In this document: positions 52,339-60,525 of the stretch, piece after piece
Layout: each line of letters begins with the position of its first letter
How positions within the stretch are numbered: position 1 is the first letter of the stretch
Notes under the pieces: generated by a model
Told to the model about the DNA's origin: nothing
Seen by the model: only the letters and a program-made list of their open reading frames with translations
Database searches by the model: none
Position numbers and translations under genes: made by a program
Assembly: GCF_026012395.1 (NCBI RefSeq)
Contig: NZ_BRZA01000004.1
Span: 144,598-208,597, forward strand
Direction of reading: 5' to 3'
Length of the DNA: 64,000 nt
Source: Lysinibacillus piscis
Lineage (GTDB): Bacteria > Bacillota > Bacilli > Bacillales_A > Planococcaceae

Positions 52339-53472
52339 TTATTGATTAAAAAATGCTAAACCTTTGTCGATTTCACCTAGTACTTCCTCGTCTGTTTCTT
52401 TCAGCATAGCTGTCAATAATGCAGCTTGTGCTTGCTCGCCACCAATTTTACCTAGTGCCCATGCTGCCGTTCCTCGTATCACAGGTCGGTCATCTTTTGT
52501 TAAAAGAGCTACTAAATTAGGTACAGCTGCTTCTTCCTTAAAATGAGCTAATGCTAGAATGGCATTACGCTGAATCGGCTTTTTGCCACGCCATGAACCC
52601 GAAACGTGGCCAAACTTTGCTTTAAATTCTTTGTTAGAAATCGTTAAAAGCGGTGTTAATAGCGGCTTGGCTAATTCAGGATCAGGTTGAAATTCTTCAT
52701 GTAACCAATTGATTTTCCCTTTATTTTTCGGACATACGGTTTGACATGTGTCACAGCCATATAAACGATTGCCAATATGCGTACGAAACTCGTCTGGTAA
52801 CATCCCTTTCGTTTGTGTTAAAAAGGCGATACAACGCTGTGCATTCAATTGACCTCCTTCAATTAATGCACCTGTTGGACATACATCCAAGCATAAACGA
52901 CAATCGCCACATTCATCTTCCATTGGTGTATCAGGGGCAAATGGGATATTCGTAATCAGCTCTCCTAAATAGACATACGAGCCAAATTCAGGTGTAATAA
53001 TGGCGCAATTTTTAGCACTCCACCCAATACCTGCTCGCTCTGCTACAGCTCTATCTACCAGTGCACCTGTATCAACCATTGATTCGACACGCACACCCTC
53101 TACATGTTCTTCTAGCCATGCTGTCAGTAATTTTAAACGTTCACGTAATGCTGTATGATAATCAACACCCCATGAAGCACGGCAAAAAATACCTCGTCTT
53201 GCTCCTTTTTTACCAACAGGTGCATTTGGCATCCGTGAAGGATACGCCATTGCAATAGCCACGATGCTTTCCGCTTCATCTAGTAACTGTAAAGGCTCTG
53301 TTCGTTTATTAATATCACGTTCCTCAAAGCCTGACTGATAGCCAAGCTCCTGCTGACGACGTAATCTATTTTTTAACTCTGTAAAGGGAGCGGCTGTCGT
53401 GAAACCAATTTTATCAACGCCAATCGACATCGCATAGGCAATAAATTGGTGCTGTAAGTCATGTATATTCAT
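52339..53472 (-). CDS. queG: Epoxyqueuosine reductase QueG
   Basis: 377 residues. Last enzyme of queuosine synthesis in tRNA; cobalamin-dependent. It has two 4Fe-4S motifs, CGDCRLCLDVCP and CDTCQTVCP, a cobalamin-binding N-terminal domain with YHTALRERL and a DTG-ALVDRAVAERAGIGW segment, and a C-terminal HEAT/PBS repeat (about 300-377). The start overlaps the divergent next gene's leader. In B. subtilis cspR (trmL) and yhbA (queG) are adjacent, as here. Confidence 0.94.
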   Translation of the reverse strand: MNIHDLQHQFIAYAMSIGVDKIGFTTAAPFTELKNRLRRQQELGYQSGFEERDINKRTEPLQLLDEAESIVAIAMAYPSRMPNAPVGKKGARRGIFCRASWGVDYHTALRERLKLLTAWLEEHVEGVRVESMVDTGALVDRAVAERAGIGWSAKNCAIITPEFGSYVYLGELITNIPFAPDTPMEDECGDCRLCLDVCPTGALIEGGQLNAQRCIAFLTQTKGMLPDEFRTHIGNRLYGCDTCQTVCPKNKGKINWLHEEFQPDPELAKPLLTPLLTISNKEFKAKFGHVSGSWRGKKPIQRNAILALAHFKEEAAVPNLVALLTKDDRPVIRGTAAWALGKIGGEQAQAALLTAMLKETDEEVLGEIDKGLAFFNQ

Positions 53473-53526
53473 TTATTTCCAACTCCTTACATGATACAAT
53501 ATAATGAAAAAAGAAGGTGCTTTTCA

Positions 53527-54222
53527 ATGAAAGTTTCGCTTCAGCCATCGCTCATCACACAATATCCTGAGCTGAAAATCGGCATTATTCATTATACCAA
53601 ATTTGTTGTCACACAATCGCCTCAAATGCTAAAAGGTCGTATGCAATTATATCAGGAAAACCTTTTTCTAGAACTACAAGATAGCCCTGTTACACAACGT
53701 GATGGAATCGCAGAATGGCGAAAGCTATGGAAAACACTTGGTGCTGATCCAAATCGTTATCGTCATTCTGCTGAAAGCCTTATGCGGCGAATTAGTAAAC
53801 AAAACTATTTAATCCCGCTTCATTCAGCCGTCGACCTCAATAATTTTTTCTCCTTGCAATATGAGTCACCTATTGGTCTATATGATACAGCCTATTTACA
53901 AGGTGATATTGAAATGGCACTTGGGAATGAAGAAACAGGCTATGAAGGGTTAAATGGACGTTTTAATACATTAAAAAATATTTTATATAGTCGTGATGCA
54001 GAAGGTGCATTTGGTTCACCTTTTGTTGATTCTATACGCACAGCAGTAACAGAGAATACAACAGATGCCCTACATATTTTTTATTTGCGCCCATCTTTAA
54101 CAGAGGACGAGGCCAATCAATTACTGGCAACCGCTGGCAAGATGTTCAACCAAATTCATGGTGGCGACTACCAATGTGCTTTATTAACAAAGACAAATCC
54201 AACAAAGGACGTGTTTTCATGA
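53527..54222 (+). CDS. B3/B4 tRNA-binding domain protein
   Basis: 231 residues from ATG 53527, 6-8 bases after GAAGGTG; the upstream frame runs into the queG start and has no site. It contains the B3/B4 domain found in the editing part of phenylalanyl-tRNA synthetase beta subunits (WRKLWKTLGADPNRYRHSAESLMRRI, then DLNNFFSLQYESPIGLYDTAYL), so it may correct or bind mischarged tRNA or free amino acids; free-standing members are poorly known. Its stop overlaps the next gene's start by 4 bases. Confidence 0.83.
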   Translation: MKVSLQPSLITQYPELKIGIIHYTKFVVTQSPQMLKGRMQLYQENLFLELQDSPVTQRDGIAEWRKLWKTLGADPNRYRHSAESLMRRISKQNYLIPLHSAVDLNNFFSLQYESPIGLYDTAYLQGDIEMALGNEETGYEGLNGRFNTLKNILYSRDAEGAFGSPFVDSIRTAVTENTTDALHIFYLRPSLTEDEANQLLATAGKMFNQIHGGDYQCALLTKTNPTKDVFS

Positions 54223-54728
54223 TTAATCTTGCAGAAGCAGTGAAACTAAAAAGTATTTTAGCAAAGAAAATCCAAGAGCTTGTCAGTGAGCTACATCGCA
54301 GTGCCTTTGTGACAATTGAAAAAGGACAGCAACCCAAAACAAGTAATCGTGCGATGGCCGTCATTGAGGCGGAACTTGCACAAATACGCCTTGATAGCCG
54401 CACATTAGATCGCCTAGTATACGAAGCAAATAGTACACATTTTGTGGAATTTAAAGAAGAACAGTTGGCATTAGTCGAAGCTATTGAATTAGCAACACAG
54501 CTACGCGCAGAAGCCGAGCTATGCAAACATTTCAGTACACACGAAAAAGAAGTTGTCCGTACAGGCTTTGGTGAAAGTACGGTGTTGTATGATATTGCAT
54601 TATTTGAACCCAATGTCTACCGAGAACGTGCCAATCAATTAGAAAAGGATGCACACAAGCTATCTAATTTAATTAATGCCAAAAATTATAGCGTTGAAAT
54701 CCAATTCGATGATAGCCGCTATTTTTAA
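54219..54728 (+). CDS. Helical protein, DIP1984-like
   Basis: 169 residues from ATG 54219 (ATGA overlap). Predominantly long charged helices (LAEAVKLKSILAKKIQELV and LALVEAIELATQLRAEAEL), like the DIP1984/DUF6847 family but with extra C-terminal sequence (SVEIQFDDSRYF). Soluble. Second gene of a three-gene unit after the B3/B4 protein; the linkage suggests a shared role, which is unknown. Confidence 0.6.
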   Translation: MINLAEAVKLKSILAKKIQELVSELHRSAFVTIEKGQQPKTSNRAMAVIEAELAQIRLDSRTLDRLVYEANSTHFVEFKEEQLALVEAIELATQLRAEAELCKHFSTHEKEVVRTGFGESTVLYDIALFEPNVYRERANQLEKDAHKLSNLINAKNYSVEIQFDDSRYF

Positions 54729-54734
54729 AAGAAG

Positions 54735-55082
54735 GTGATATCCATCCCATATGTACATGAATTCGGTATACTCCATGATATAGATAAACAAAAAAATTAT
54801 ATAACGTATGAGCCAGAAAAATATCATTGTCTAGCTATTCATGCGGATTTGATTGACTCATTGACTACAGCATTCTCTACGCTGAACACCTACTCTCATT
54901 CTCTTAACCGTCCAGCATTAGGGTTAGCTTACCATGGTATTACGATTATTCCACCTGAATCGCTAACAACCTTTTATAATATGATTGCTGAATCGAATGA
55001 TAAGCATTTATTGCAAGATTTAATGCAGCTTATCCTACAAGCAATTCAAGAGCAACAATACATGATCCATTTTGGTATTTAA
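54735..55082 (+). CDS. Conserved-looking hypothetical protein
   Basis: About 115 residues, soluble, mixed alpha/beta. Notable stretches are YVHEFGILHDID, ALGLAYHGITIIPPESLTTF and a helical end (LLQDLMQLILQAIQEQQ). The first in-frame start, GTG 54735, sits inside the ribosome binding site (AAGGTGAT, 54732-54739), so a start further on would be expected; the next codon at the right distance is ATC 54744, and no ATG/GTG/TTG is in frame nearby. Third gene of the B3/B4 unit, 6 bases after the previous stop. No family named. Confidence 0.6.
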   Translation: MISIPYVHEFGILHDIDKQKNYITYEPEKYHCLAIHADLIDSLTTAFSTLNTYSHSLNRPALGLAYHGITIIPPESLTTFYNMIAESNDKHLLQDLMQLILQAIQEQQYMIHFGI

Positions 55083-55283
55083 GGCTTTTCATGCTACTTG
55101 AAAAAATATACAATATTTTTAGGGAGAATATACTTCTCCTCATCAGATGTGTTGTTTTCAATCTTGCTCACTAAATGACAACCAATAACTTGTCACCTGT
55201 TATTCTATGACCAATGACTACTAACCAACTATAAGCAATGGCCATTTCCAAACAGTCTAAAAATTTATTGAAAACACCATCCG

Positions 55284-55322
55284 AAAAACGCTCCCACACA
55301 TAATGTGTAGGAGCGTTTTTTG
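55284..55322. terminator. Terminator of the LD-carboxypeptidase gene (bidirectional)
   Basis: Stem AAAACGCTCC/GGAGCGTTTT with inner CACA/TGTG, then TTTT. The 200 bases before it (55083-55283) show no gene. Confidence 0.85.
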
Positions 55323-55324
55323 TG

Positions 55325-56227
55325 TTAATGTACACCAGGTAAAATTTTCAACACTTTTTGCTGTGCGTCTAGCAGTGCATCTACCCCTAATGGAATGGCA
55401 ATATTCGGTGTACTGTGCCCAATTTGGAAGCCCGCTACAACAGGTATACCTAAATTGGCAAAGTACTCCGCCATTAACGCATGTAGTGCCTCTTCATCTG
55501 CCTCTATTTGTGTAAAGGAACCAATGACTACACCTGCTAATTGCTCCAATTTCCTCGCCTGCTTTAGTTGCTGTAGCATCACATCAATGCGTGGAATCGG
55601 CTCAGCAATATCCTCAATCAGCAAAATTTTCCCTTCTGTTTGAATATCAAATTTTGTACCTAATGTATTCACAAGGCGACTTAAATTGCCTCCTACTAGC
55701 TGTCCTCTCGCTACACCATTCGCAATGGCTGTTAACGGAGAAATGGCTTCTGTATATTGAATTTCCATTGGCATAAACAATTGACCAAACATCTTTTTCG
55801 ATAGCTCATCTAATGGTGTAGAAGTCATCAGCATTGGTCCATGGAAGGTCACGATATTTGCATATTTTTGAATCGCACAATGTAAATAAGTAACATCTGA
55901 AAAGCCCCAAAAGATTTTCGGATGCTCCGCTAATAAGCCATAATCTATTTTATCTGCAAGACGAGCTGCACCATAGCCACCTCTTACACAAAAAATAGCC
56001 TTCACCTCTGGACGGCGAATCATCGCATGCAAGTCAGCTAATCTCTCTTCATCACTACCTGCGAAATAGCGATGTCGCCCTTGAATTGTATCCCCAACGA
56101 TAGCATGTAGCCCTAATTTCTCTAAAAAAGCGATGGCCGCTCCCAATTTTTCAGGCTCCACTCGACTTGATAAAGCAACAAGCCCTACCGTATCACCCTT
56201 TTGTAGACGTGGAACAGTATAATTCAT
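55325..56227 (-). CDS. LD-carboxypeptidase (peptidase S66, MccF-like)
   Basis: 300 residues, soluble. Serine peptidase of family S66: nucleophile Ser in WGFSDVTYLHCAI, an Arg/Gly region FCVRGGYGAARL, and the Glu and His of the triad in LIEDIAEP and GHSTPNIAIPLG. It removes the terminal D-Ala of murein tetrapeptides from the inside, or cleaves microcin-like nucleotide-peptides. The start follows GGAGGGAT. The neighbouring ABC transporter reads in the same direction 26-37 bases upstream. Confidence 0.88.
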   Translation of the reverse strand: MNYTVPRLQKGDTVGLVALSSRVEPEKLGAAIAFLEKLGLHAIVGDTIQGRHRYFAGSDEERLADLHAMIRRPEVKAIFCVRGGYGAARLADKIDYGLLAEHPKIFWGFSDVTYLHCAIQKYANIVTFHGPMLMTSTPLDELSKKMFGQLFMPMEIQYTEAISPLTAIANGVARGQLVGGNLSRLVNTLGTKFDIQTEGKILLIEDIAEPIPRIDVMLQQLKQARKLEQLAGVVIGSFTQIEADEEALHALMAEYFANLGIPVVAGFQIGHSTPNIAIPLGVDALLDAQQKVLKILPGVH

Positions 56228-56263
56228 CGAAATCCCTCCTCTCCACTATCATAAGCCTATCTG

Positions 56264-56938
56264 TTAGTTAATCAAGCCATCTGTCATTTTAATGATGCGA
56301 TCTGCATAAATCAGCATTTCCTCATCATGTGTCACAAGCAATGTCGCAATTTGTAACTCTTTCGTCATATCATGAATAAGCTGCATAACCTCTTTTGATC
56401 TTTGTGAATCTAAACTCGCAGTCGGCTCATCTGCAAATAATACTTTTGGTCGATGAATAATCGCACGTGCAATCGCAACACGCTGTTTTTCTCCACCTGA
56501 CAATGAAGCGGGATAAGCCTGTTTACGATGTGACATACCAACTAATACTAGTATACGATCTACCTCCTGTAACTGTGCTTTTTTGCTTAATGTCGTCTCT
56601 GCCACATCCAGCATTAACAATAGCTGCTCCTCTACAGTCAAAAATGGCACAAGGTGAGCAAATTGAAAAATAAAGCCGAACTGACTTGCACGTATTTGAC
56701 GTATTTGCTCTGCACTCATATCTGTCATATTATGCCCATCAAATATAACCTCGCCATTTGATGCTTGTTGAAGCCCAGCCGCAATCGTTAACAGTGTGCT
56801 TTTTCCTGAACCTGATGCTCCAACCAATGCTGTAACTTCACCTGCGTTTAATGCTAAATGAACACCCTTTAAAATATCCTCTGCCACTTCACCATTGTTA
56901 AATGTTTTACGTACATCATCTATTGCTAACACGGTCAT
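56264..56938 (-). CDS. ABC transporter ATP-binding protein, MacB/LolD type
   Basis: 224 residues from ATG 56938 (site GAGGAG). Walker A GASGSGKST, Q-loop FQFAHLVPF, signature LSGGEKQRVAIARA, Walker B VLFADEPTASLDS and switch His in LVTHDEEM. Works with the FtsX-like permease whose stop lies 1 base before its ATG. Such pairs move lipids, bacitracin or act in envelope signalling. Confidence 0.92.
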   Translation of the reverse strand: MTVLAIDDVRKTFNNGEVAEDILKGVHLALNAGEVTALVGASGSGKSTLLTIAAGLQQASNGEVIFDGHNMTDMSAEQIRQIRASQFGFIFQFAHLVPFLTVEEQLLLMLDVAETTLSKKAQLQEVDRILVLVGMSHRKQAYPASLSGGEKQRVAIARAIIHRPKVLFADEPTASLDSQRSKEVMQLIHDMTKELQIATLLVTHDEEMLIYADRIIKMTDGLIN

Positions 56939-56939
56939 A

Positions 56940-57971
56940 TTAAGCCTCTCCTCGCTGTATTGCCTGTAATGGTTCAATTTTTTTAATTTGTAAGCCTGAA
57001 ATGGTTGCTCCTACAAAGCCAATCACTAAAAAGACGATAGCTAATTGTAGCATCGCTGGTATTGTCAGATGAAATGGCATACTGTTTGGTGCTAACAGGG
57101 AGAACATTTGGCTTAGTCCGATTGATAGAGCTAACGCTATGCTTGATAAAATAAGCATCTGTGTCCAAATCATCTTGAATAATTTGATGGTTTTCACACC
57201 AATTGCTTTTAAAATGCCATACAAACCGATTTTTTGCACATTCATCATATAGAAGAAAATCGCAAATAATAGCCCACTAATCACTACTAAAAACCAAATA
57301 ATCATATTTAAAGAAAGCTGCTCTGCATTATAGCTCGGTATTGTTTGTAAAAATTCTTTTTGTGAAAAAGCTTGCAGTCCCGTAAACTCCTTTACATCTG
57401 TATTCGGAATAAAGACTAGCTGCATTTCTTGTACACGATACATATGTGTATAATCTTCTTGATGAATATAGGCAACAGGAGCATGACTAAATTTTTTCTG
57501 CTCTACAAAGCCTTTTACAACTAACTGCTCCTCCAATTGATTATTCGTCAAGCTATCTCCAATATGAATTCCCTTATCCTGTAACGAGCTATCTAATAGT
57601 ACCTCGCCCTGTTTCACTTGTGCGAAGAATTCAGAATCTGTTGCTGTTACAAAGGCGACACTATGCTGTTTATTAGCCTGATCATTTAAAAAGCCCATTT
57701 GAATTGAAAACGCTACTGCCCCTTCTTCATTCTGTAAAATATGTTGTTGTGTTTCATTATCGATTTTGGATAAATTATACGTTTTATCCGCATCAGCATT
57801 CATATAAAAATAGCCCTTTGGTAAATCCTTAATCAATGCGGCATTATCCTGTGATAAGCCATTTGCCAACCCTGAAATAATAAACGTTAGAAAACTAACG
57901 AGAAAAATAATCGAACCCACAATAAAAAACCTTACTTTATTTTTCTTCATGTCCTTCCAAGCAAGATTCAT
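56940..57971 (-). CDS. FtsX-like ABC transporter permease
   Basis: 343 residues from ATG 57971 (site GGAGGGAT). One N-terminal membrane segment (about 15-37), a roughly 200-residue external domain, and three C-terminal membrane segments (about 240-262, 290-315 and 325-345). MNLAWKDMKKNKVRFFIVG is typical of the class. Pairs with the ATPase downstream. Substrate unknown. Confidence 0.87.
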   Translation of the reverse strand: MNLAWKDMKKNKVRFFIVGSIIFLVSFLTFIISGLANGLSQDNAALIKDLPKGYFYMNADADKTYNLSKIDNETQQHILQNEEGAVAFSIQMGFLNDQANKQHSVAFVTATDSEFFAQVKQGEVLLDSSLQDKGIHIGDSLTNNQLEEQLVVKGFVEQKKFSHAPVAYIHQEDYTHMYRVQEMQLVFIPNTDVKEFTGLQAFSQKEFLQTIPSYNAEQLSLNMIIWFLVVISGLLFAIFFYMMNVQKIGLYGILKAIGVKTIKLFKMIWTQMLILSSIALALSIGLSQMFSLLAPNSMPFHLTIPAMLQLAIVFLVIGFVGATISGLQIKKIEPLQAIQRGEA

Positions 57972-58117
57972 GTAAAATCCCTCCGTTCTTCTTGATAGGT
58001 CTATCATAAAATCTTTAAATGAACAGAGCATGAACAATATATTACACTTTTTCTGTGGACGATAAAAAGTCAGATGGGTATACTAAAAAGGCTAACAAAC
58101 AAGATGGAGAGGTAAAT

Positions 58118-59020
58118 ATGAAAAAACGAAACTTAATCATTGTCATCACCAGTATGTATACAGCATTGACCTTATACTTCATGTTCCTTGGCTTTAATCG
58201 TCTAACACACCGAGATGATTATATCGATGCTGGCTATGAGTTTATGCTCGTCCCATCAAGCCCACCTTTACAATTCCCTAGTCTTACATTTTCATGGCTA
58301 TACGACTTCGGTAATATAGCAGCCTTTATTCCTTTTGGCATCCTATTGCCTTTATTGAAAAACTACACTTATAAAAAATTCATTAGTTTATTCGTCATAG
58401 TAATTCTGTTGTTGGAAACACTTCAATCATTAGTACACCTTGGAACATTTGATGTAGACGATGTTATATCCAATACTATCGGTGCAACAATAGGCTATAT
58501 ACTATACAAAATTGGTTTCACCTCTAATGTGACATTAAAAAAATTGCTAACAGCTAGTTTCACTGCAATTCTACTATTTGTCTGTGTAATGGGAATCTCT
58601 GAAGTTTTTGAAAAACGAGTAAGCGCTATTCAGCCTCTACAAGAGTTAACTGGCGATCAACCACTCACAGACGCTTTACCAACTTTCACAGTAGCTGGTA
58701 AGAAAAAAGTGCCTCAATTCAACGTCTATAACAACGAAGGTACTACTAGCACAAGCTATACTTATACAATTGAAGGTAAAGAGGACTTCATTCTTTACTT
58801 AAATATGGGGATTCCAGATGATGTGGAATTCCAAGGAAACGTGATTATTGTGGCTGATGGCGAGGTAAAGTTTAAAAGTGATGAAGTGACTTTGCAAGAA
58901 TCCAAAATGCCCTTAGAAATACCCTTGTATTACGAGTACGAAAAAATGACCATTACGATTACAGGAAATGTCATGCTTTGGGATGTGGGTTTTACAGCGT
59001 TACAGCATTGGTGGGAATAG
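58118..59020 (+). CDS. VanZ-like membrane protein
   Basis: 300 residues from ATG 58118 (GGAGAGG, 6-7 bases). The VanZ-like domain (about 5-150) has four hydrophobic segments and the FDVDDVISNTIGATIGYILY signature. The C-terminal part (about 175-300) is a soluble beta-rich extension on the outer face of the membrane, not seen in the short VanZ. VanZ relatives affect glycopeptide resistance in some bacteria, but a function cannot be assigned. Divergent from the ABC transporter. Confidence 0.83.
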   Translation: MKKRNLIIVITSMYTALTLYFMFLGFNRLTHRDDYIDAGYEFMLVPSSPPLQFPSLTFSWLYDFGNIAAFIPFGILLPLLKNYTYKKFISLFVIVILLLETLQSLVHLGTFDVDDVISNTIGATIGYILYKIGFTSNVTLKKLLTASFTAILLFVCVMGISEVFEKRVSAIQPLQELTGDQPLTDALPTFTVAGKKKVPQFNVYNNEGTTSTSYTYTIEGKEDFILYLNMGIPDDVEFQGNVIIVADGEVKFKSDEVTLQESKMPLEIPLYYEYEKMTITITGNVMLWDVGFTALQHWWE

Positions 59021-59246
59021 AAATAAAAACAACGCACTATGCCTATATCCTATATCCATTTTTACTACTGCGAGTTCATTCATTTATAGAGACTTAACAC
59101 AGGACGAATTTGCAGGTTTAGGATTTCTATTGTTATTCGTACCACTTGAAATGAGTGCACTCCTTATGTGTATGATTGACTGTACAAATTTTATAAGAAA
59201 CAAAAAAAAGACACAGAGTGCAAATTCATCTCATATTTCGTTATAA

Positions 59247-59296
59247 ATAGGGCTTGTGCTGATAATGGTTTCTCATATCTGCAAGCCCTTTTAATA
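59247..59296 (+). terminator. Probable terminator
   Basis: Arms AGGGCTTG and CAAGCCCTTTT with a large loop. Between 59021 and 59387 an open frame with a hydrophobic end is present, but no start with a ribosome binding site was found. Confidence 0.55.
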
Positions 59297-59387
59297 TGTT
59301 GTTCTAATAGTATGATATACACTAAATTCAAGCAAAATACTGTTATGTACTGCATGGTGCTTGTTTGGTTCTGTTCCGCAGTTGTGT

Positions 59388-60254
59388 TTACTCTTTTTTA
59401 TTCTTCAAATGCTTGGGAATAGCAATGGCACCACATGCTTTTTCATAAAATTCAAGAGGCCCAGCTTCTCCAATCACAGCATACTCATAACCGATTTTTT
59501 TCATTTCATTTAAACATAAATGAAGCAAAGTATATCCTATTCCTTGTACTCTATTTGTTAAGGATGTACCCATTGGACCAAATAATCCTTTTTTTCTTCT
59601 AACTACATCAAAGCAAGCAAAACCTACAATTTCCTGTTCTTCTACAGCGATAAAAATAGGAATATTTTCTTGTAAAAAACCCATTTCAATAGCTTCTAAC
59701 CATCCACTTCCAAATTCTCTTTGTACGAAGCTTTTTAAAGAGGTAGCATCACTTTGCTCTACTTTTCTAAAAATTATAGTGCTTGTTGGAATATGTGGAA
59801 ACGAATACTCCCTCAAAGAAGCAACCATATCTCTCGGATAAGATACAATTTCAAGGATACGAGAAACATCCATATTACCAATGATCGCCATTGTTGAAGG
59901 GTCATTACTCCTAAAAATAGCGTCTACTAGATGCCCTTCATTTAAGTACACCTGATTGAAGCGCTTCATTCGACTATTGGCTATTTCCAACACCTGTTGA
60001 GTAGATAGCGAAATAGTCGTTGTGAAAGGGGCATGATTAATCCCTTTTTCATCTTGAGTAGAATAGAGCTCCTTCACTCGTTTATTTAATATATCCCTAA
60101 TATTTGGATAATTAATAGATAACTCAGCACATACACCTGTCTTTTCAAGCAACATACCTAATAGGAGATGAACTGGGTATACCATTTTGTTTGTTCTTTC
60201 AGCCTCCTTTTCTGCATATTTAAAGATTCTTAAAGACCTTTCAGTAAAATTCAA
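59388..60254 (-). CDS. Clp-N domain fused to GNAT acetyltransferase
   Basis: 288 residues. The N-terminal half (about 1-140) has two Clp-N repeats: LRIFKYAEKEAERTNKMVYPVHLLLGMLL and QVLEIANSRMKRFNQVYLNEGHLVDAIF, the module by which ClpA/ClpC recognise adaptors and substrates. The C-terminal half (about 160-285) is a GNAT acetyltransferase with motif A NRVQGIGYTLLHLCLNEM. No AAA ATPase is present. The fusion suggests an acetyltransferase whose target recognition or turnover is linked to the Clp system; activity and targets unknown. The start follows AAGGAGGAAG. Monocistronic. Confidence 0.82.
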   Translation of the reverse strand: MNFTERSLRIFKYAEKEAERTNKMVYPVHLLLGMLLEKTGVCAELSINYPNIRDILNKRVKELYSTQDEKGINHAPFTTTISLSTQQVLEIANSRMKRFNQVYLNEGHLVDAIFRSNDPSTMAIIGNMDVSRILEIVSYPRDMVASLREYSFPHIPTSTIIFRKVEQSDATSLKSFVQREFGSGWLEAIEMGFLQENIPIFIAVEEQEIVGFACFDVVRRKKGLFGPMGTSLTNRVQGIGYTLLHLCLNEMKKIGYEYAVIGEAGPLEFYEKACGAIAIPKHLKNKKE

Positions 60255-60525
60255 AAATCTTCCTCCTTCCTTATTACCTTCTGTACAAAATAGTTTAACT
60301 AAGAAGAATTATACTAAAAAATTGGAGTAGCTGACTAAGGAATTAAAATAGAAGTGTTGAAGGCCTGTTCTTTGCCACTCGACTATATCTTCTTATAGCA
60401 GCTTATAAAGAAGTGGGCCTCTGCTCTACTTGTACGATTTGCGTTGAACATGATTGGACACTAAGTCATACCAACTTATAGCCACACATATACATTATGA
60501 GAATATAGGTATGGGAGGTAAAGGA

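Noticed and set aside
54146..54613. 155-codon minus-strand frame
   Set aside because: Antisense shadow of the helical gene at 54219-54728, Ser-rich with no ribosome binding site.
58968..59246. 92-codon frame with a hydrophobic end after the VanZ-like gene
   Set aside because: It begins inside the VanZ-like gene in another frame, and no start with a ribosome binding site lies in the free part; possibly a decayed gene, not annotated.
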